Shown: piece after piece, positions 43,868-52,304 of the stretch | How positions within the stretch are numbered: the stretch's first letter is position 1 | How the letters are laid out: each line of letters starts with the position of its first letter | Assembly (NCBI GenBank): GCA_045531955.1 | Contig: JAZSFC010000006.1 | Coordinates: forward strand, 62,001-126,000 | DNA: 64,000 nt | Direction of reading: 5' to 3' | Origin: SIG299 sp045531955 | GTDB taxonomy: Bacteria; Bacillota; Clostridia; Lachnospirales; Lachnospiraceae | Made by a program: the position numbers and the translations under genes | The notes under the pieces: generated by a model | Database searches by the model: none | What the model saw: the letters and a program-made list of their open reading frames with translations, nothing else | Told to the model about the DNA's origin: nothing

Positions 43868-45511
43868 TTAGCCTAACAGGGAGAGAACGCCCTGGTTAGC
43901 CTGGTTAGCCTGAGCCAGCATGGACTGAGCAGCCTGCTGAAGGATGTTGTTCTTGGAGAACTGAACCATTTCAGAAGCCATGTCAACGTCACGGATGCCG
44001 GATTCAGCAGCCTGAAGATTTTCAGCTGTGTTGTCCAGGTTGGAGATGGTGTGCTCAAGTCTGTTCTGGATAGCACCGAGTAAGGATCTCTGCTTGGAAA
44101 CAGCTGCGATACCCTTATCGATGTTTTCGATGGAGTTCTGAGCACTCTTCTGTGTAGAAGTATCAACCTTAGTTCCGTCTACGCCAAGTGCTGCTGCGCT
44201 CATGTCGTTGATACCAAAGCTGATAGTCTGACCATAGTTAGCACCTACCTGAAGCTCAACGCCCTTACCACCAGACTGAACATCATATAACTTCTGTCCA
44301 AGGAATGCATCGGTATCACCAAGACCTGCACCACCGTCTAACTTAAAGCTAATCTTTTCAGTGCTCTTTGTTACAAACAGAGTATTTGGCTCATCCGGCT
44401 GATTAGGATCAGCAGAGTCAAATTCTACGGTTGCAGAGAAGCCTGCCTCAGCTAATAACTTTTCGATATCAGCTTCGGTGTATTCCTTACCTGTGCAGAG
44501 CTTTAACTTGAATTCCTGTTCCTTACCGGTTGTAAGAGCACCGGTGTTTGCATTATAAGTTGCTGCAGTATTGCTTTCACAAACTTCCTTACCTTCTTCT
44601 GCATCAAACTGAAGGGTAATCTTTACGTTATTATCTGCACCATACTTATTTGCAGTAATCTTAATGGTACTAATGCCAACTGCATCATCGCCAAGAGTAA
44701 CATTTATACTCTGTTCGTCAGAAGCCTTTACACCTGCTACTGTTGGTGTTGCTGCTGCAATCGGAGCATCTGCAGTATAACTACCTGTGTTCAGATGAAC
44801 CTTAAGCTCAGGAATTGCATAAGTCTGAGTAGTATCTTCCACCTTAGCATTTTCGATTAACTTATCGATTTCTTCCTGGCTGTAAGCAGTACCCTTATTT
44901 AAGTTTAAAGTAAGAGTAAGCTGACCACCTGTAGAAGTCCAAACTGCGGATTCTGTACCAAGCTTAGCACCAGTAGTAGTATTAACACCTACACCTGCAA
45001 CGTTAGATGTAACGAACGCCTTTAAGTTAGTATCATAAACACCATACTTAGGACCAGCATTAGAAACAGAAGAACCACCGCCTGCTAAGGAACCGTCTAA
45101 CAGCTTCATTGTGTTGAATTCTGTTGTTTCAGAAATTCTGTCGAGCTCGTCCTGTAACTGTGTGATTTCATCCTGGATATTGCCACGGTCTTCATCAGTT
45201 TCAGTACCGTTAGCTGCCTGAATGGTTAATTCACGCATTCTCTGAAGAATGCTGTGGGATTCCTGAAGTGCACCTTCTGCAGTCTGGATCATGGAGATAC
45301 CATCCTGAGCGTTTGTGGAAGCCTGGTTTAAACCACGGATCTGGCTTCTCATCTTTTCGGAAATAGCTAAACCAGCTGCATCGTCTGCTGCGCGGTTAAT
45401 TCTGTAACCGGAAGATAACTTTTCAGTGCTCTTTGCGAGTGCGTTTGTGCTGATACCTAACTGTCTGTTAGTGTTCATCGCTGTCATGTTGTGCTGTACG
45501 ATCATTGCCAT
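43868..45511 (-). CDS. Flagellin (copy 2)
   Basis: 547 residues with the same architecture as copy 1: conserved N-terminal region (IVQHNMTAMNTNRQLG, LSSGYRINRAADDAAGLAIS) and C-terminal region (GIRDVDMASEMVQFSKNNIL, NQANQGVLSLLG), nearly identical to copy 1, around a variable centre. The two variable domains remain recognisably homologous (FVTSNVAG and LGDTDAFLG). A sigma-28-type promoter, a CsrA-like hairpin leader and a strong AAGGAGG site precede it. Two such genes would give a mixed or switchable filament. Confidence 0.95.
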   Translation of the reverse strand: MAMIVQHNMTAMNTNRQLGISTNALAKSTEKLSSGYRINRAADDAAGLAISEKMRSQIRGLNQASTNAQDGISMIQTAEGALQESHSILQRMRELTIQAANGTETDEDRGNIQDEITQLQDELDRISETTEFNTMKLLDGSLAGGGSSVSNAGPKYGVYDTNLKAFVTSNVAGVGVNTTTGAKLGTESAVWTSTGGQLTLTLNLNKGTAYSQEEIDKLIENAKVEDTTQTYAIPELKVHLNTGSYTADAPIAAATPTVAGVKASDEQSINVTLGDDAVGISTIKITANKYGADNNVKITLQFDAEEGKEVCESNTAATYNANTGALTTGKEQEFKLKLCTGKEYTEADIEKLLAEAGFSATVEFDSADPNQPDEPNTLFVTKSTEKISFKLDGGAGLGDTDAFLGQKLYDVQSGGKGVELQVGANYGQTISFGINDMSAAALGVDGTKVDTSTQKSAQNSIENIDKGIAAVSKQRSLLGAIQNRLEHTISNLDNTAENLQAAESGIRDVDMASEMVQFSKNNILQQAAQSMLAQANQANQGVLSLLG

Positions 45512-45520
45512 AATATTTAC

Positions 45521-45578
45521 CTCCTTGAATTGTGTCCGGTACGGGTTCGCCCGTCCGGTTCCCGAGTCCTTTCGGGAA
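45521..45578 (-). promoter_or_regulatory. CsrA-type hairpin and ribosome site in flagellin leader 2
   Basis: On the mRNA a seven-base stem (45559-45565 with 45572-45578) presents the hexaloop AAGGAC. This is the classic GGA-in-loop CsrA binding form. A second GGA is in the ribosome site (45521-45526). Two further small hairpins lie in the same leader. The arrangement parallels the two CsrA sites of the Bacillus hag leader. CsrA binding is inferred. Confidence 0.5.
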
Positions 45579-45685
45579 TCACTTTTGGTTTTGATTGTTT
45601 TGGAAGACTTCCTCTTTCGAACAACCTAGGATTTGTCAGTAGAGTGATTCTTCCGCAAGAGGTTATCCTCTTGCTTACACTAATT

Positions 45686-45712
45686 ATATCGGTATTATTT
45701 TCTGGGACTTTA
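45686..45712 (-). promoter_or_regulatory. Sigma-28-type promoter of flagellin copy 2
   Basis: On the minus strand TAAA (45709-45712), a 15-base spacer and ACCGATAT (45686-45693) fit the sigma-28 consensus. The leader is about 165 bases long. The stretch from here to 45989 holds no gene I can support. Confidence 0.75.
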
Positions 45713-45989
45713 GCCCTTTTTTAAAATTTTTTTGACTTTTTTCTAAAGATGTAGAACAGGCACAAGAAGTGGTATTCTGTCCATTTCTTCTTCCCATATT
45801 TAGGGGACACCCGTCAGATATTTTCTTTTTTTCTTTTGAAAGTGCCCTATTCCGGCTGTTCTAATCAGAATTTTATCGAAATATCCTTTATTTATGCGGG
45901 TTTCCCCGCATTTTTGACCCTGATTTTTGTGATTTTTTTCATGCAAACCCACCAAAAAACAGCTATATTTTTCGTAAGCTTTTCCGAGA

Positions 45990-46018
45990 TTGTCATCTGT
46001 CTTTTTTTGAAGTATACT
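45990..46018 (+). promoter_or_regulatory. Sigma-A-type promoter of the coiled-coil gene
   Basis: TTGTCA (45990-45995), a 17-base spacer and TATACT (46013-46018) face the coiled-coil gene, giving a leader of about 85 bases. Confidence 0.65.
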
Positions 46019-46110
46019 ATGGCTACAAAACGTTTTGTACTTTCTTAGTAACCATAAAATATCATAAATCAAAAATTATTCCCGCCAACATATAAAGGAG
46101 ATATACAACT

Positions 46111-46707
46111 TTGAATAATAATGAACTATTACTTGCCATCTCTGATATGATGGATCAAAAATTAGATGAAAAAGTACTACCACGAATCGATCATCTGGAA
46201 GAACGCTTTAACGGCTTAGAAGAACGCTTCGATGGCCTGGAAGAACGCTTCGATGGTCTGGAAGAACGCTTCGACGGTTTAGAAGAACGCTTTGACGGTT
46301 TAGAAGAACGCTTCGACGGTTTAGAAGAACGCTTTAACGGCTTAGAAGAACGCTTCGATGGTTTAGAAGAACGCTTTAACGGCTTAGAAGAACGCTTCGA
46401 CGGTTTGGAAGAACGCTTCGACGGCTTAGAAGAACGCTTCGACGGTTTGGAAGAACGCTTCGACGGTTTGGAAGAACGCTTCGACGGCCTGGACAGCAGA
46501 GTCAAGAATATAGAGATTACTCTGGAAAACGATGTTGTTCCAAGACTTTCCCACATCGAACAATGCTATCTTGATACCTACGAACGGTATCAAAGCGGTA
46601 TTGATAAATTAGATGAAATGCAGTGTGATATCGATATTATCAAGCTTACCGTTACCGGTCATAGCGAAGAACTTAATAAAATTACCAAACCATATTTATT
46701 AAAGTAG
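46111..46707 (+). CDS. Heptad-repeat coiled-coil protein, hypothetical
   Basis: 198 residues, one of few plus-strand genes. An N-terminal ~28-residue segment (LLLAISDMMDQKLDEK) is followed by 14 tandem LEERF(D/N)G heptads and a ~70-residue C-terminal helix region. The repeat has hydrophobic residues spaced for a long alpha-helical coiled coil. The start is TTG, ten bases after AAGGAG. No signal peptide or membrane segment is visible. Similar short repeat proteins of this kind are common in Firmicutes and their role is unknown. Repeat number is probably variable. Confidence 0.8.
   Translation: MNNNELLLAISDMMDQKLDEKVLPRIDHLEERFNGLEERFDGLEERFDGLEERFDGLEERFDGLEERFDGLEERFNGLEERFDGLEERFNGLEERFDGLEERFDGLEERFDGLEERFDGLEERFDGLDSRVKNIEITLENDVVPRLSHIEQCYLDTYERYQSGIDKLDEMQCDIDIIKLTVTGHSEELNKITKPYLLK
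46195..46488 (+). repeat. 21-bp tandem repeat, 14 units
   Basis: 294 bases of a 21-base unit encoding LEERF(D/N)G. Codon choices alternate between units (gat/gac, ggc/ggt, cta-type/ctg-type Leu), so units have been shuffled rather than copied very recently. It is a likely site for strand slippage in whole units, keeping the frame. Confidence 0.95.
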
Positions 46708-46750
46708 TTCTGCGCCACATCCGAAGTCTGCCATTGTCTTTATCAAATTC

Positions 46751-47275
46751 TCACACCCACTGCGCCACCCAGATACTGGCCACAATGCCCGCCAGGGTTG
46801 AAAGCAACCCCCCTGTCAGGGTCCATCTTGTTTTTTTCACCTTGGCAGCCACAAAATACACGCTCATGGTATAAAATACGGTTTCTGTACTGGAACAAAG
46901 AATGGATACGGTTTTACCAAGCAGCGAATCAGGGCCGTAGGTTTCAAAAATATCCAGTACCAGCCCCGTCGCCGCCGAGGAGGAAAATAACTTAATAAAT
47001 GAAACCGGTAGCAAGGCCGCATCAAAATGAAGCAGCTTTGCCACGGGACTTAACCATGCGGCCAGAATATCCAACGCGCCGGAGGCGCGTAAAATCCCCA
47101 CACTCATTAAAAGCCCAATTAAGGTAGGCAACAGCTCTACCACGGTTTTCATGCCATCTTTGGCACCCTTCACAAATTCCTGATAGACATCTACTTTTTG
47201 AAGCAATCCAAATCCCACAATATAAAAAATAAGTAACGGGATCATATAATAAGAAAGATATACTAAAAAATCCAC
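46751..47275 (-). CDS. spmB: Spore maturation protein B
   Basis: About 174 residues from a GTG at 47275, preceded by a GGCGG-type site. Hydrophobic segments and the conserved VEGAKDG-type stretch (here KGAKDGMKTVVELLP), VGILRASGALD and SSSTETVFYT are typical of SpmB. The protein belongs to the nucleoside-recognition GATE family and helps dehydrate the spore core with SpmA. It is normally next to spmA, but here a complete galE gene lies between them. Confidence 0.88.
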   Translation of the reverse strand: MDFLVYLSYYMIPLLIFYIVGFGLLQKVDVYQEFVKGAKDGMKTVVELLPTLIGLLMSVGILRASGALDILAAWLSPVAKLLHFDAALLPVSFIKLFSSSAATGLVLDIFETYGPDSLLGKTVSILCSSTETVFYTMSVYFVAAKVKKTRWTLTGGLLSTLAGIVASIWVAQWV

Positions 47276-47379
47276 AAAAAAACACCGCCACAACACAATT
47301 AGTATATTGTATCGTGACGATGCTGATTTCATACCTAAATTATTTTATTAAGTTAGCAACCGAATATACGGAGCAAGCG

Positions 47380-48396
47380 TTATGCTTCGTAGCCGTTTGG
47401 ATTATTGCTCTGCCATCTCCAGGTGTCTTCGCACATCTCTTCAATGCCGCGTTCTGCGGTCCAGCCAAGTTCTTCTTTTGCCTTAGCCGGGTCTGCATAG
47501 CAGGTGGAAATGTCGCCCGGACGACGTTCTCTGATAATATAAGGAATTTCCTTGCCACAGGCCTTTTCAAATGCCTTAACAATATCTAATACGCTGTAGC
47601 CGTTGCCGGTACCCAGGTTATAAATAGAAACTCCGCTCTTATCTTCAATTTTCTTTAATGCCTTTACATGGCCGACAGCCAGGTCCACTACGTGGATGTA
47701 GTCTCTGACACCGGTGCCGTCGTGGGTATCGTAGTCATTACCGAATACGTTGAGCTTTTCCAACTTGCCCACCGCAACCTGGGAGATATACGGAACAAGG
47801 TTGTTTGGAATACCCTTCGGATCCTCACCGATGGTACCGCTCTTATGGGCACCGATTGGATTGAAGTAACGAAGGAGTACCACATTCCATTCCGGATCTG
47901 CAGTATTTAAATCAGTTAAAATCTGCTCCAACATACCCTTAGTTCTGCCGTAAGGATTGGTAATGTCGCCCTTTGGACAAGCCTCGGTAATCGGGATAAA
48001 CGCCGGACTTCCGTACACTGTAGCAGAAGAACTGAAGATAATGTTCTTTACGCCATGATTTCTCATAACATCGCAGAGAATTAAAGTACCTGTGATGTTG
48101 TTGTGATAATACTCCAACGGCTTTGCCACGGACTCACCCACTGCTTTTAAGCCTGCAAAGTGAATTACCGCATCTACTTTTTCTTTTGCAAAAATAGTTT
48201 CCAATGCTTCTCTATCTAAAAGATCTGCCTGATAAAACACTACCGGCTTTCCTGTGATTTTTTCCACACGCTCCAGGGATTTTTCGCTGGAATTGCACAG
48301 ATTGTCCACAACAACAACTTCATGTCCTGCATTTAATAATTCTACACAAGTGTGGCTGCCGATATAGCCTGCACCGCCGGTTACCAGTATTCTCAT
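47380..48396 (-). CDS. galE: UDP-glucose 4-epimerase
   Basis: 338 residues from the ATG at 48396 (GGAGG upstream). An in-frame upstream ATG 30 codons earlier is not preferred. The extended SDR hallmarks are LVTGGAGYIGSH at the start, a Ser in IFSSSATVYG and the catalytic YGRTK. The C-terminal half has the typical GRRPGDxxxxYADP (here RRPGDISTCYADPAKA). It interconverts UDP-glucose and UDP-galactose, supplying galactose for glycans. It has its own promoter and sits between spmA and spmB. Confidence 0.95.
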   Translation of the reverse strand: MRILVTGGAGYIGSHTCVELLNAGHEVVVVDNLCNSSEKSLERVEKITGKPVVFYQADLLDREALETIFAKEKVDAVIHFAGLKAVGESVAKPLEYYHNNITGTLILCDVMRNHGVKNIIFSSSATVYGSPAFIPITEACPKGDITNPYGRTKGMLEQILTDLNTADPEWNVVLLRYFNPIGAHKSGTIGEDPKGIPNNLVPYISQVAVGKLEKLNVFGNDYDTHDGTGVRDYIHVVDLAVGHVKALKKIEDKSGVSIYNLGTGNGYSVLDIVKAFEKACGKEIPYIIRERRPGDISTCYADPAKAKEELGWTAERGIEEMCEDTWRWQSNNPNGYEA

Positions 48397-48454
48397 AACA
48401 ATATCCTCCGCTTTTCTTTTACGGCATCTTGCCGGATTTCTTCTTTTCCTACAT

Positions 48455-48483
48455 AGTATATCAAAACCTTTTGTAAAATGCAA
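48455..48483 (-). promoter_or_regulatory. Sigma-A-type promoter of galE
   Basis: On the minus strand TTGCAT (48478-48483), a 17-base spacer and TATACT (48455-48460) lie about 60 bases before the galE ATG, in the gap after spmA. Confidence 0.7.
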
Positions 48484-48510
48484 CATATTTTTTATATTTT
48501 CTGTTTTATT

Positions 48511-49197
48511 CTAAATTTCCTGTTTTGAATCCATTGTTACATTTGTATTTACAATTCTTTTATTCTTCGCTTTCCACGAGCGTTCCTCCCGCCCCGCCTT
48601 ACTCCGGCAGTAAATCACCGCAACTATCGTGCTGATTACGGTAGCCAGAATTACCGGTGCCACAATAGCCGCCGGGGATGCACTTTGATACTGGCTGCGG
48701 TAGGCTATCATATTAATAGGAATCAGCTGTAGCGAGGACATATTCATTACCAAAAGAGTACACATTTCCGTACTTGCTGACCGAGGAATATCTTTCGTTC
48801 CTGCAGTATACCCCGGCGTTTTTCGTTCTTCTTCCAAATCTGCCAGCTCTTCCATCGCCTTAATTCCCGCCGGTGTGGCTGCCCAGCCAAGTCCCAGCAC
48901 GTTAGCAACCATATTGGTGGCAATATATTCCGCCGCCTTGGATTCGGGCTTCAGCCGCGGAAATAAAAAGCGGATGACCGGCGATAGCCCCTTCGCCATT
49001 TTTTCCAGCAGTCCGCTGGCCCTTGCCACCTGCATCAGGCCGGTCCACATAGACAAGATACCCATCATGGTAATGCACAGTGTTACCGCACTTCCTGCTG
49101 ATTCCAAAGCTCCGTTTCCCACTGCCTCCATAGTTCCGGTCAGCATTCCTACTGCCACTCCAATCAATATCATCAGTGCCCAGATTACGTTTAACAT
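48511..49197 (-). CDS. spmA: Spore maturation protein A
   Basis: 228 residues. MLNVIWALMILIGVAVGMLTG starts the first membrane segment. The family-typical TNMVANVLGLGWAATPAGIKAM and TEMCTLLVMNMSSLQLIP lie in the middle. With SpmB it is required for full dehydration of the spore core. A short variable, charged tail follows the last membrane segment. Its presence supports an endospore-forming lineage. Confidence 0.92.
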   Translation of the reverse strand: MLNVIWALMILIGVAVGMLTGTMEAVGNGALESAGSAVTLCITMMGILSMWTGLMQVARASGLLEKMAKGLSPVIRFLFPRLKPESKAAEYIATNMVANVLGLGWAATPAGIKAMEELADLEEERKTPGYTAGTKDIPRSASTEMCTLLVMNMSSLQLIPINMIAYRSQYQSASPAAIVAPVILATVISTIVAVIYCRSKAGREERSWKAKNKRIVNTNVTMDSKQEI

Positions 49198-49295
49198 ATA
49201 AAAGTCCTTTTTTCCGCAATTATCCCTATCCTATTCCCACCACTTCGTTTTTATTCCTTGAATTTCAAATAATTGTTAATATTTGTCAAAAAGGC

Positions 49296-49324
49296 TTTAC
49301 AAATTCTTCCTTTTCATGTATAAT
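49296..49324 (+). promoter_or_regulatory. Sigma-A-type promoter of the abrB-like gene
   Basis: TTTACA (49296-49301), a 17-base spacer and TATAAT (49319-49324) form a near-consensus promoter about 55 bases before the ATG. The gene is divergent from spmA. Confidence 0.8.
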
Positions 49325-49384
49325 GCTGTCAAGAGGCTTGAACAGGAAAGTTTCTAAAAAACCAAGGAATAAGGAGAATGCAAC

Positions 49385-49654
49385 ATGGGTCAGATTATTA
49401 AAAACACAGGCATTGTCCGCCGTTTGGACGAGCTGGGCAGAATTACTTTACCAATCGAATTGCGCAGAAATTTGGATATCGGTGAAAAAGATCCTGTAGA
49501 AATCTATGTTTCGGATGATATGATTATCTTAAAGAAGTTCGCTCCGGTTGACACCTTCACAGGCAGCACAGAAGACCTTGTGGAATACCACGGCAAAATG
49601 GTTTCCAAGGATTCCATCAAAGAATTGGCTAAACTTGCCGGTATTATCAAATAA
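49385..49654 (+). CDS. abrB: AbrB/SpoVT-type transition-state regulator
   Basis: 89 residues. The N-terminal swapped-hairpin DNA-binding domain is complete (GIVRRLDELGRITLPIELRRNL, with the RLDELGRI and LPIELR elements) and a DDMIILKK strand follows. AbrB represses post-exponential and sporulation functions in Bacillus. It sits at the end of the conserved block holB-ricT-trmN-rsmI, as in Bacillus subtilis, but is transcribed convergently to it here. A clear promoter, AAGGAG site and terminator surround it. Confidence 0.9.
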   Translation: MGQIIKNTGIVRRLDELGRITLPIELRRNLDIGEKDPVEIYVSDDMIILKKFAPVDTFTGSTEDLVEYHGKMVSKDSIKELAKLAGIIK

Positions 49655-49679
49655 TACCATTACATACCTAAAGATAAAC

Positions 49680-49715
49680 AAGCCCACGGAAGAAGTTCTT
49701 CCATGGGCTTTATTT
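49680..49715. terminator. Bidirectional terminator between abrB and rsmI
   Basis: A two-part stem (49680-49686 with 49704-49710, and ggaaga with tcttcc inside) is followed by T runs on both strands. It serves the converging abrB and rsmI genes. Confidence 0.85.
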
Positions 49716-49723
49716 TTACAATT

Positions 49724-50566
49724 CTATTTTTCTAACAGGGCCTGGTAAATATCCCGTTTGGACAGCCCTCTGTCATTTGCTGCCGCTTTCATGGCTTCTT
49801 TTTTATCCATTCCGCCGGATATATAATATTCCACATGCTCCGCAATAGACATTTCCTGCCACTTGGCCTGCTCTTCTTTTTCAAATTCTGCAAAGTCTTT
49901 TCCGTGAACAACCAAAACACATTCCCCTCTTGGTTCTTCCGCTTCAAAATGGGCAAGCACCTCCGAGATACGGCCGGATACCGTGGTTTCGTGTTTTTTG
50001 GTAAGTTCCCGGCACACCGTCATTTCACGGTCACCTAAGGTTTCCAGCAAAAGCGCCAGTGTCTTTTTTAACCGATGGGGTGCCTCGTACAAAATAATGG
50101 TTCTGGTCTCCTCCTGCAAATCAGCAAGCACCTGACGGCACTCTTTTTTATCGGAAGGAAGAAAGGCTTCAAAGGCAAACCGTCTGGTTGGCAGTCCGGA
50201 AATCGTCAGTGCAGTTACACAGGCACATGCTCCCGGAAGACTTGTTACGATAATCCCGGCTTCTCTTGCCATGCGCACCAGTTCTTCTCCCGGGTCGGAA
50301 ATTCCCGGAGTTCCTGCATCCGTAATCAAAGCAACATTGGTTCCGGATAGTATCTGCTGCACCAGTTCTTTTCCTTTTTCAATTTTATTGTATTCATGGT
50401 AGCTCGTCATCGGAGTTTTAATTTCAAAATGATTCAGCAGTTTGATGCTGTTTCTGGTATCCTCCGCCGCAATCACATCCACCTCTTTTAAGGTGCGGAT
50501 CACGCGGAAGGTGATATCCTCCAGATTTCCGATTGGCGTAGCACATAAATATAAGGTTCCCGGCAT
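49724..50566 (-). CDS. rsmI: 16S rRNA (cytidine-1402-2'-O)-methyltransferase
   Basis: 280 residues, full length. TLYLCATPIGNLEDIT, AAEDTRNS, ITDAGTPGISDPG and LPGACA are diagnostic for the RsmI branch of tetrapyrrole-methylase-like enzymes. It 2'-O-methylates C1402 of 16S rRNA with SAM. The C-terminal extension KKEAMKAAANDRGLSKRDIYQ is also typical. It is the last gene of the housekeeping operon. Confidence 0.95.
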   Translation of the reverse strand: MPGTLYLCATPIGNLEDITFRVIRTLKEVDVIAAEDTRNSIKLLNHFEIKTPMTSYHEYNKIEKGKELVQQILSGTNVALITDAGTPGISDPGEELVRMAREAGIIVTSLPGACACVTALTISGLPTRRFAFEAFLPSDKKECRQVLADLQEETRTIILYEAPHRLKKTLALLLETLGDREMTVCRELTKKHETTVSGRISEVLAHFEAEEPRGECVLVVHGKDFAEFEKEEQAKWQEMSIAEHVEYYISGGMDKKEAMKAAANDRGLSKRDIYQALLEK

Positions 50567-50616
50567 ATTGCTTCACCTTTCCTGTTTCATACAAACTTCT
50601 TTATTACTAGTTTACC

Positions 50617-51360
50617 CTAATACCCGTATACCTCGTAAATTTCTTCGGTATATACTCCGGGCTCTTTATAAACAACTAACGGCGGGGCAATCTTTATCAT
50701 GGATTTTCCGCCTTTTAAACACTCTAACAGCACCATGTTCGGTTCCTTGTCCAAATACGGATGAACCAGACGCATGGCTTTTGGCTCTAATTTATACTTC
50801 TGACACACCGCAAAAATTTCCGCCAGACGGAAAGGTCGGTGCACCATATAAAATCTGCCGTTTGGTTTTAATATCGCAGAAGCCTCCCTGACTACATCCT
50901 CCAGGGAGCAAAGCACCTCATGGCGGGCAATGGCCTTTGGCAGATCCGGATTTTTTAATCCATGCATGTCATTCATATACGGCGGATTGCAGGTTACCAC
51001 GTCAAAGACAGCCTTTCCGAAAACGGAAGAAGCCTCTTTGATATCTCCGGTTACTACTTCTATTTTTTCTTCCAATCCGTTCATTGCCACGCTGCGGCGT
51101 GCCATGTCCGCACTTTCTTTCTGGATTTCCAAAGCAGTAAAATGCCTGCCTTCGGTTTTTGCAGACAAAAGAATCGGTATGATTCCGGTACCTGTACCCA
51201 TATCCAGTACCCGTTCTCCCGGCTTTACTTTGGCAAATCCGGATAACAGTACCGCATCCATGCCAAAGCAGAACTTTTCTTCATTCTGGATAATTTTCAG
51301 GTTATTCCTCTGCAAATCGTCGATACGCTCGCCGGGCAGAAGGTTTGCCTTTTCTTCCAT
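50617..51360 (-). CDS. trmN6: tRNA1(Val) (adenine-37-N6)-methyltransferase
   Basis: 247 residues. The SAM motif VLDMGTGTGIIPILL and the N6-adenine methylation motif CNPPYM identify the YfiC/YabB family, which methylates A37 of tRNA-Val. The gene order with ricT and rsmI matches yabB in Bacillus subtilis. It follows ricT by two bases. Confidence 0.9.
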   Translation of the reverse strand: MEEKANLLPGERIDDLQRNNLKIIQNEEKFCFGMDAVLLSGFAKVKPGERVLDMGTGTGIIPILLSAKTEGRHFTALEIQKESADMARRSVAMNGLEEKIEVVTGDIKEASSVFGKAVFDVVTCNPPYMNDMHGLKNPDLPKAIARHEVLCSLEDVVREASAILKPNGRFYMVHRPFRLAEIFAVCQKYKLEPKAMRLVHPYLDKEPNMVLLECLKGGKSMIKIAPPLVVYKEPGVYTEEIYEVYGY

Positions 51361-51362
51361 GC

Positions 51363-52274
51363 TTAGTCTCCTAAATTGGATTTGCCTTCTCTCTTTTCCA
51401 GCATCTCCAATGCCTTTAATTCTGCATCATCGGTAGTATTTCGCTCTTTTTTACGACGCGGCTTAAAGGAAAGCTCGGAGGTATGATAATCCTTTACTTC
51501 CTTTTCATCGTTTTCTTTGGTGATAACCACCTTCACCCGCTGCTTTAATACGCTGACACTCTGTACTTCACCCTTGAAACCGTCCTTTGTGGTAACAAAA
51601 TCCCCTACGTTCGGAAGCTTGCTGTTTAAGTCCTCATATGCTTCTTCCTCGTTCTTTAAGCAGCACATCAGTCTGCCGCACACGCCGGAAATCTTCGTTG
51701 GATTTAAGGACAGATTCTGTTCCTTTGCCATTTTAATGGAAACCGGTACAAAGTCAGTTAAGTAGGAATGACAGCAGAGTGGTCTGCCGCATACACCGAT
51801 ACCGCCAAGGATTTTGGTCTCATCCCGGACACCAATCTGACGCAGTTCAATTCTTGTTTTGAACACTGCTGCCAGGTCCTTTACCAGCTCACGGAAATCA
51901 ATACGTCCGTCTGCAGTAAAGTAAAACAACACTTTGTTATTATCAAAGGTATATTCACAGTCAATAAGCTTCATTTCCAGCTCATGCTTTCTGATTTTTT
52001 CCAGACAAACCTTGAACGCTTCCTTTTCTTTTTCCTTATTGGCACGTTCGATTTCATCGTCCTCCGGTGTAGCCGGACGGATGACAGGCTTTAACGGCTG
52101 GATTACCTTATCTTCTTCCACTTCCTTTGGCGCCAGTACCACAAAACCGTATTCTACGCCTCTGGCAGTTTCTACAATAACATTGCTTCCCTGCTTGATA
52201 TCAAAATCAAGCGGGTCAAAATAATATACCTTTCCCGCTTTACGAAAGCGGACACCAATTACCTTTATCATCAT
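51363..52274 (-). CDS. ricT: PSP1-domain regulator RicT (YaaT)
   Basis: 303 residues. The PSP1 domain and conserved Cys clusters are clear: GVCGRPLCCHSYLTDF and, later, GVCGRLMCCLKNEEEAYE, which in Bacillus RicT help hold [4Fe-4S] clusters of the RicAFT complex. The complex affects RNA maturation by RNase Y, sporulation and competence. The C-terminal ~40 residues are charged and variable. Its place beside holB is conserved across Firmicutes. Confidence 0.93.
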   Translation of the reverse strand: MMIKVIGVRFRKAGKVYYFDPLDFDIKQGSNVIVETARGVEYGFVVLAPKEVEEDKVIQPLKPVIRPATPEDDEIERANKEKEKEAFKVCLEKIRKHELEMKLIDCEYTFDNNKVLFYFTADGRIDFRELVKDLAAVFKTRIELRQIGVRDETKILGGIGVCGRPLCCHSYLTDFVPVSIKMAKEQNLSLNPTKISGVCGRLMCCLKNEEEAYEDLNSKLPNVGDFVTTKDGFKGEVQSVSVLKQRVKVVITKENDEKEVKDYHTSELSFKPRRKKERNTTDDAELKALEMLEKREGKSNLGD

Positions 52275-52304
52275 CTATAACCTCCATATTACTCTTTTTC
52301 TGAT

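Noticed and set aside
45800..46072. 90-residue minus-strand ORF in the gap between flagellin 2 and the coiled-coil gene
   Set aside because: It has no ribosome site, overlaps the plus-strand promoter of the coiled-coil gene, and its Lys-rich composition looks like AT-rich noise.
46195..46488. Possible CRISPR array
   Set aside because: The repeats are directly adjacent with no spacers and lie inside a coding frame. I saw no CRISPR array anywhere in the window.
46191..46556. Minus-strand ORF of repeated SKPSKRS units opposite the coiled-coil gene
   Set aside because: It is the antisense reading of the 21-bp tandem repeat. The plus-strand frame has a promoter, ribosome site and a sensible coiled coil.
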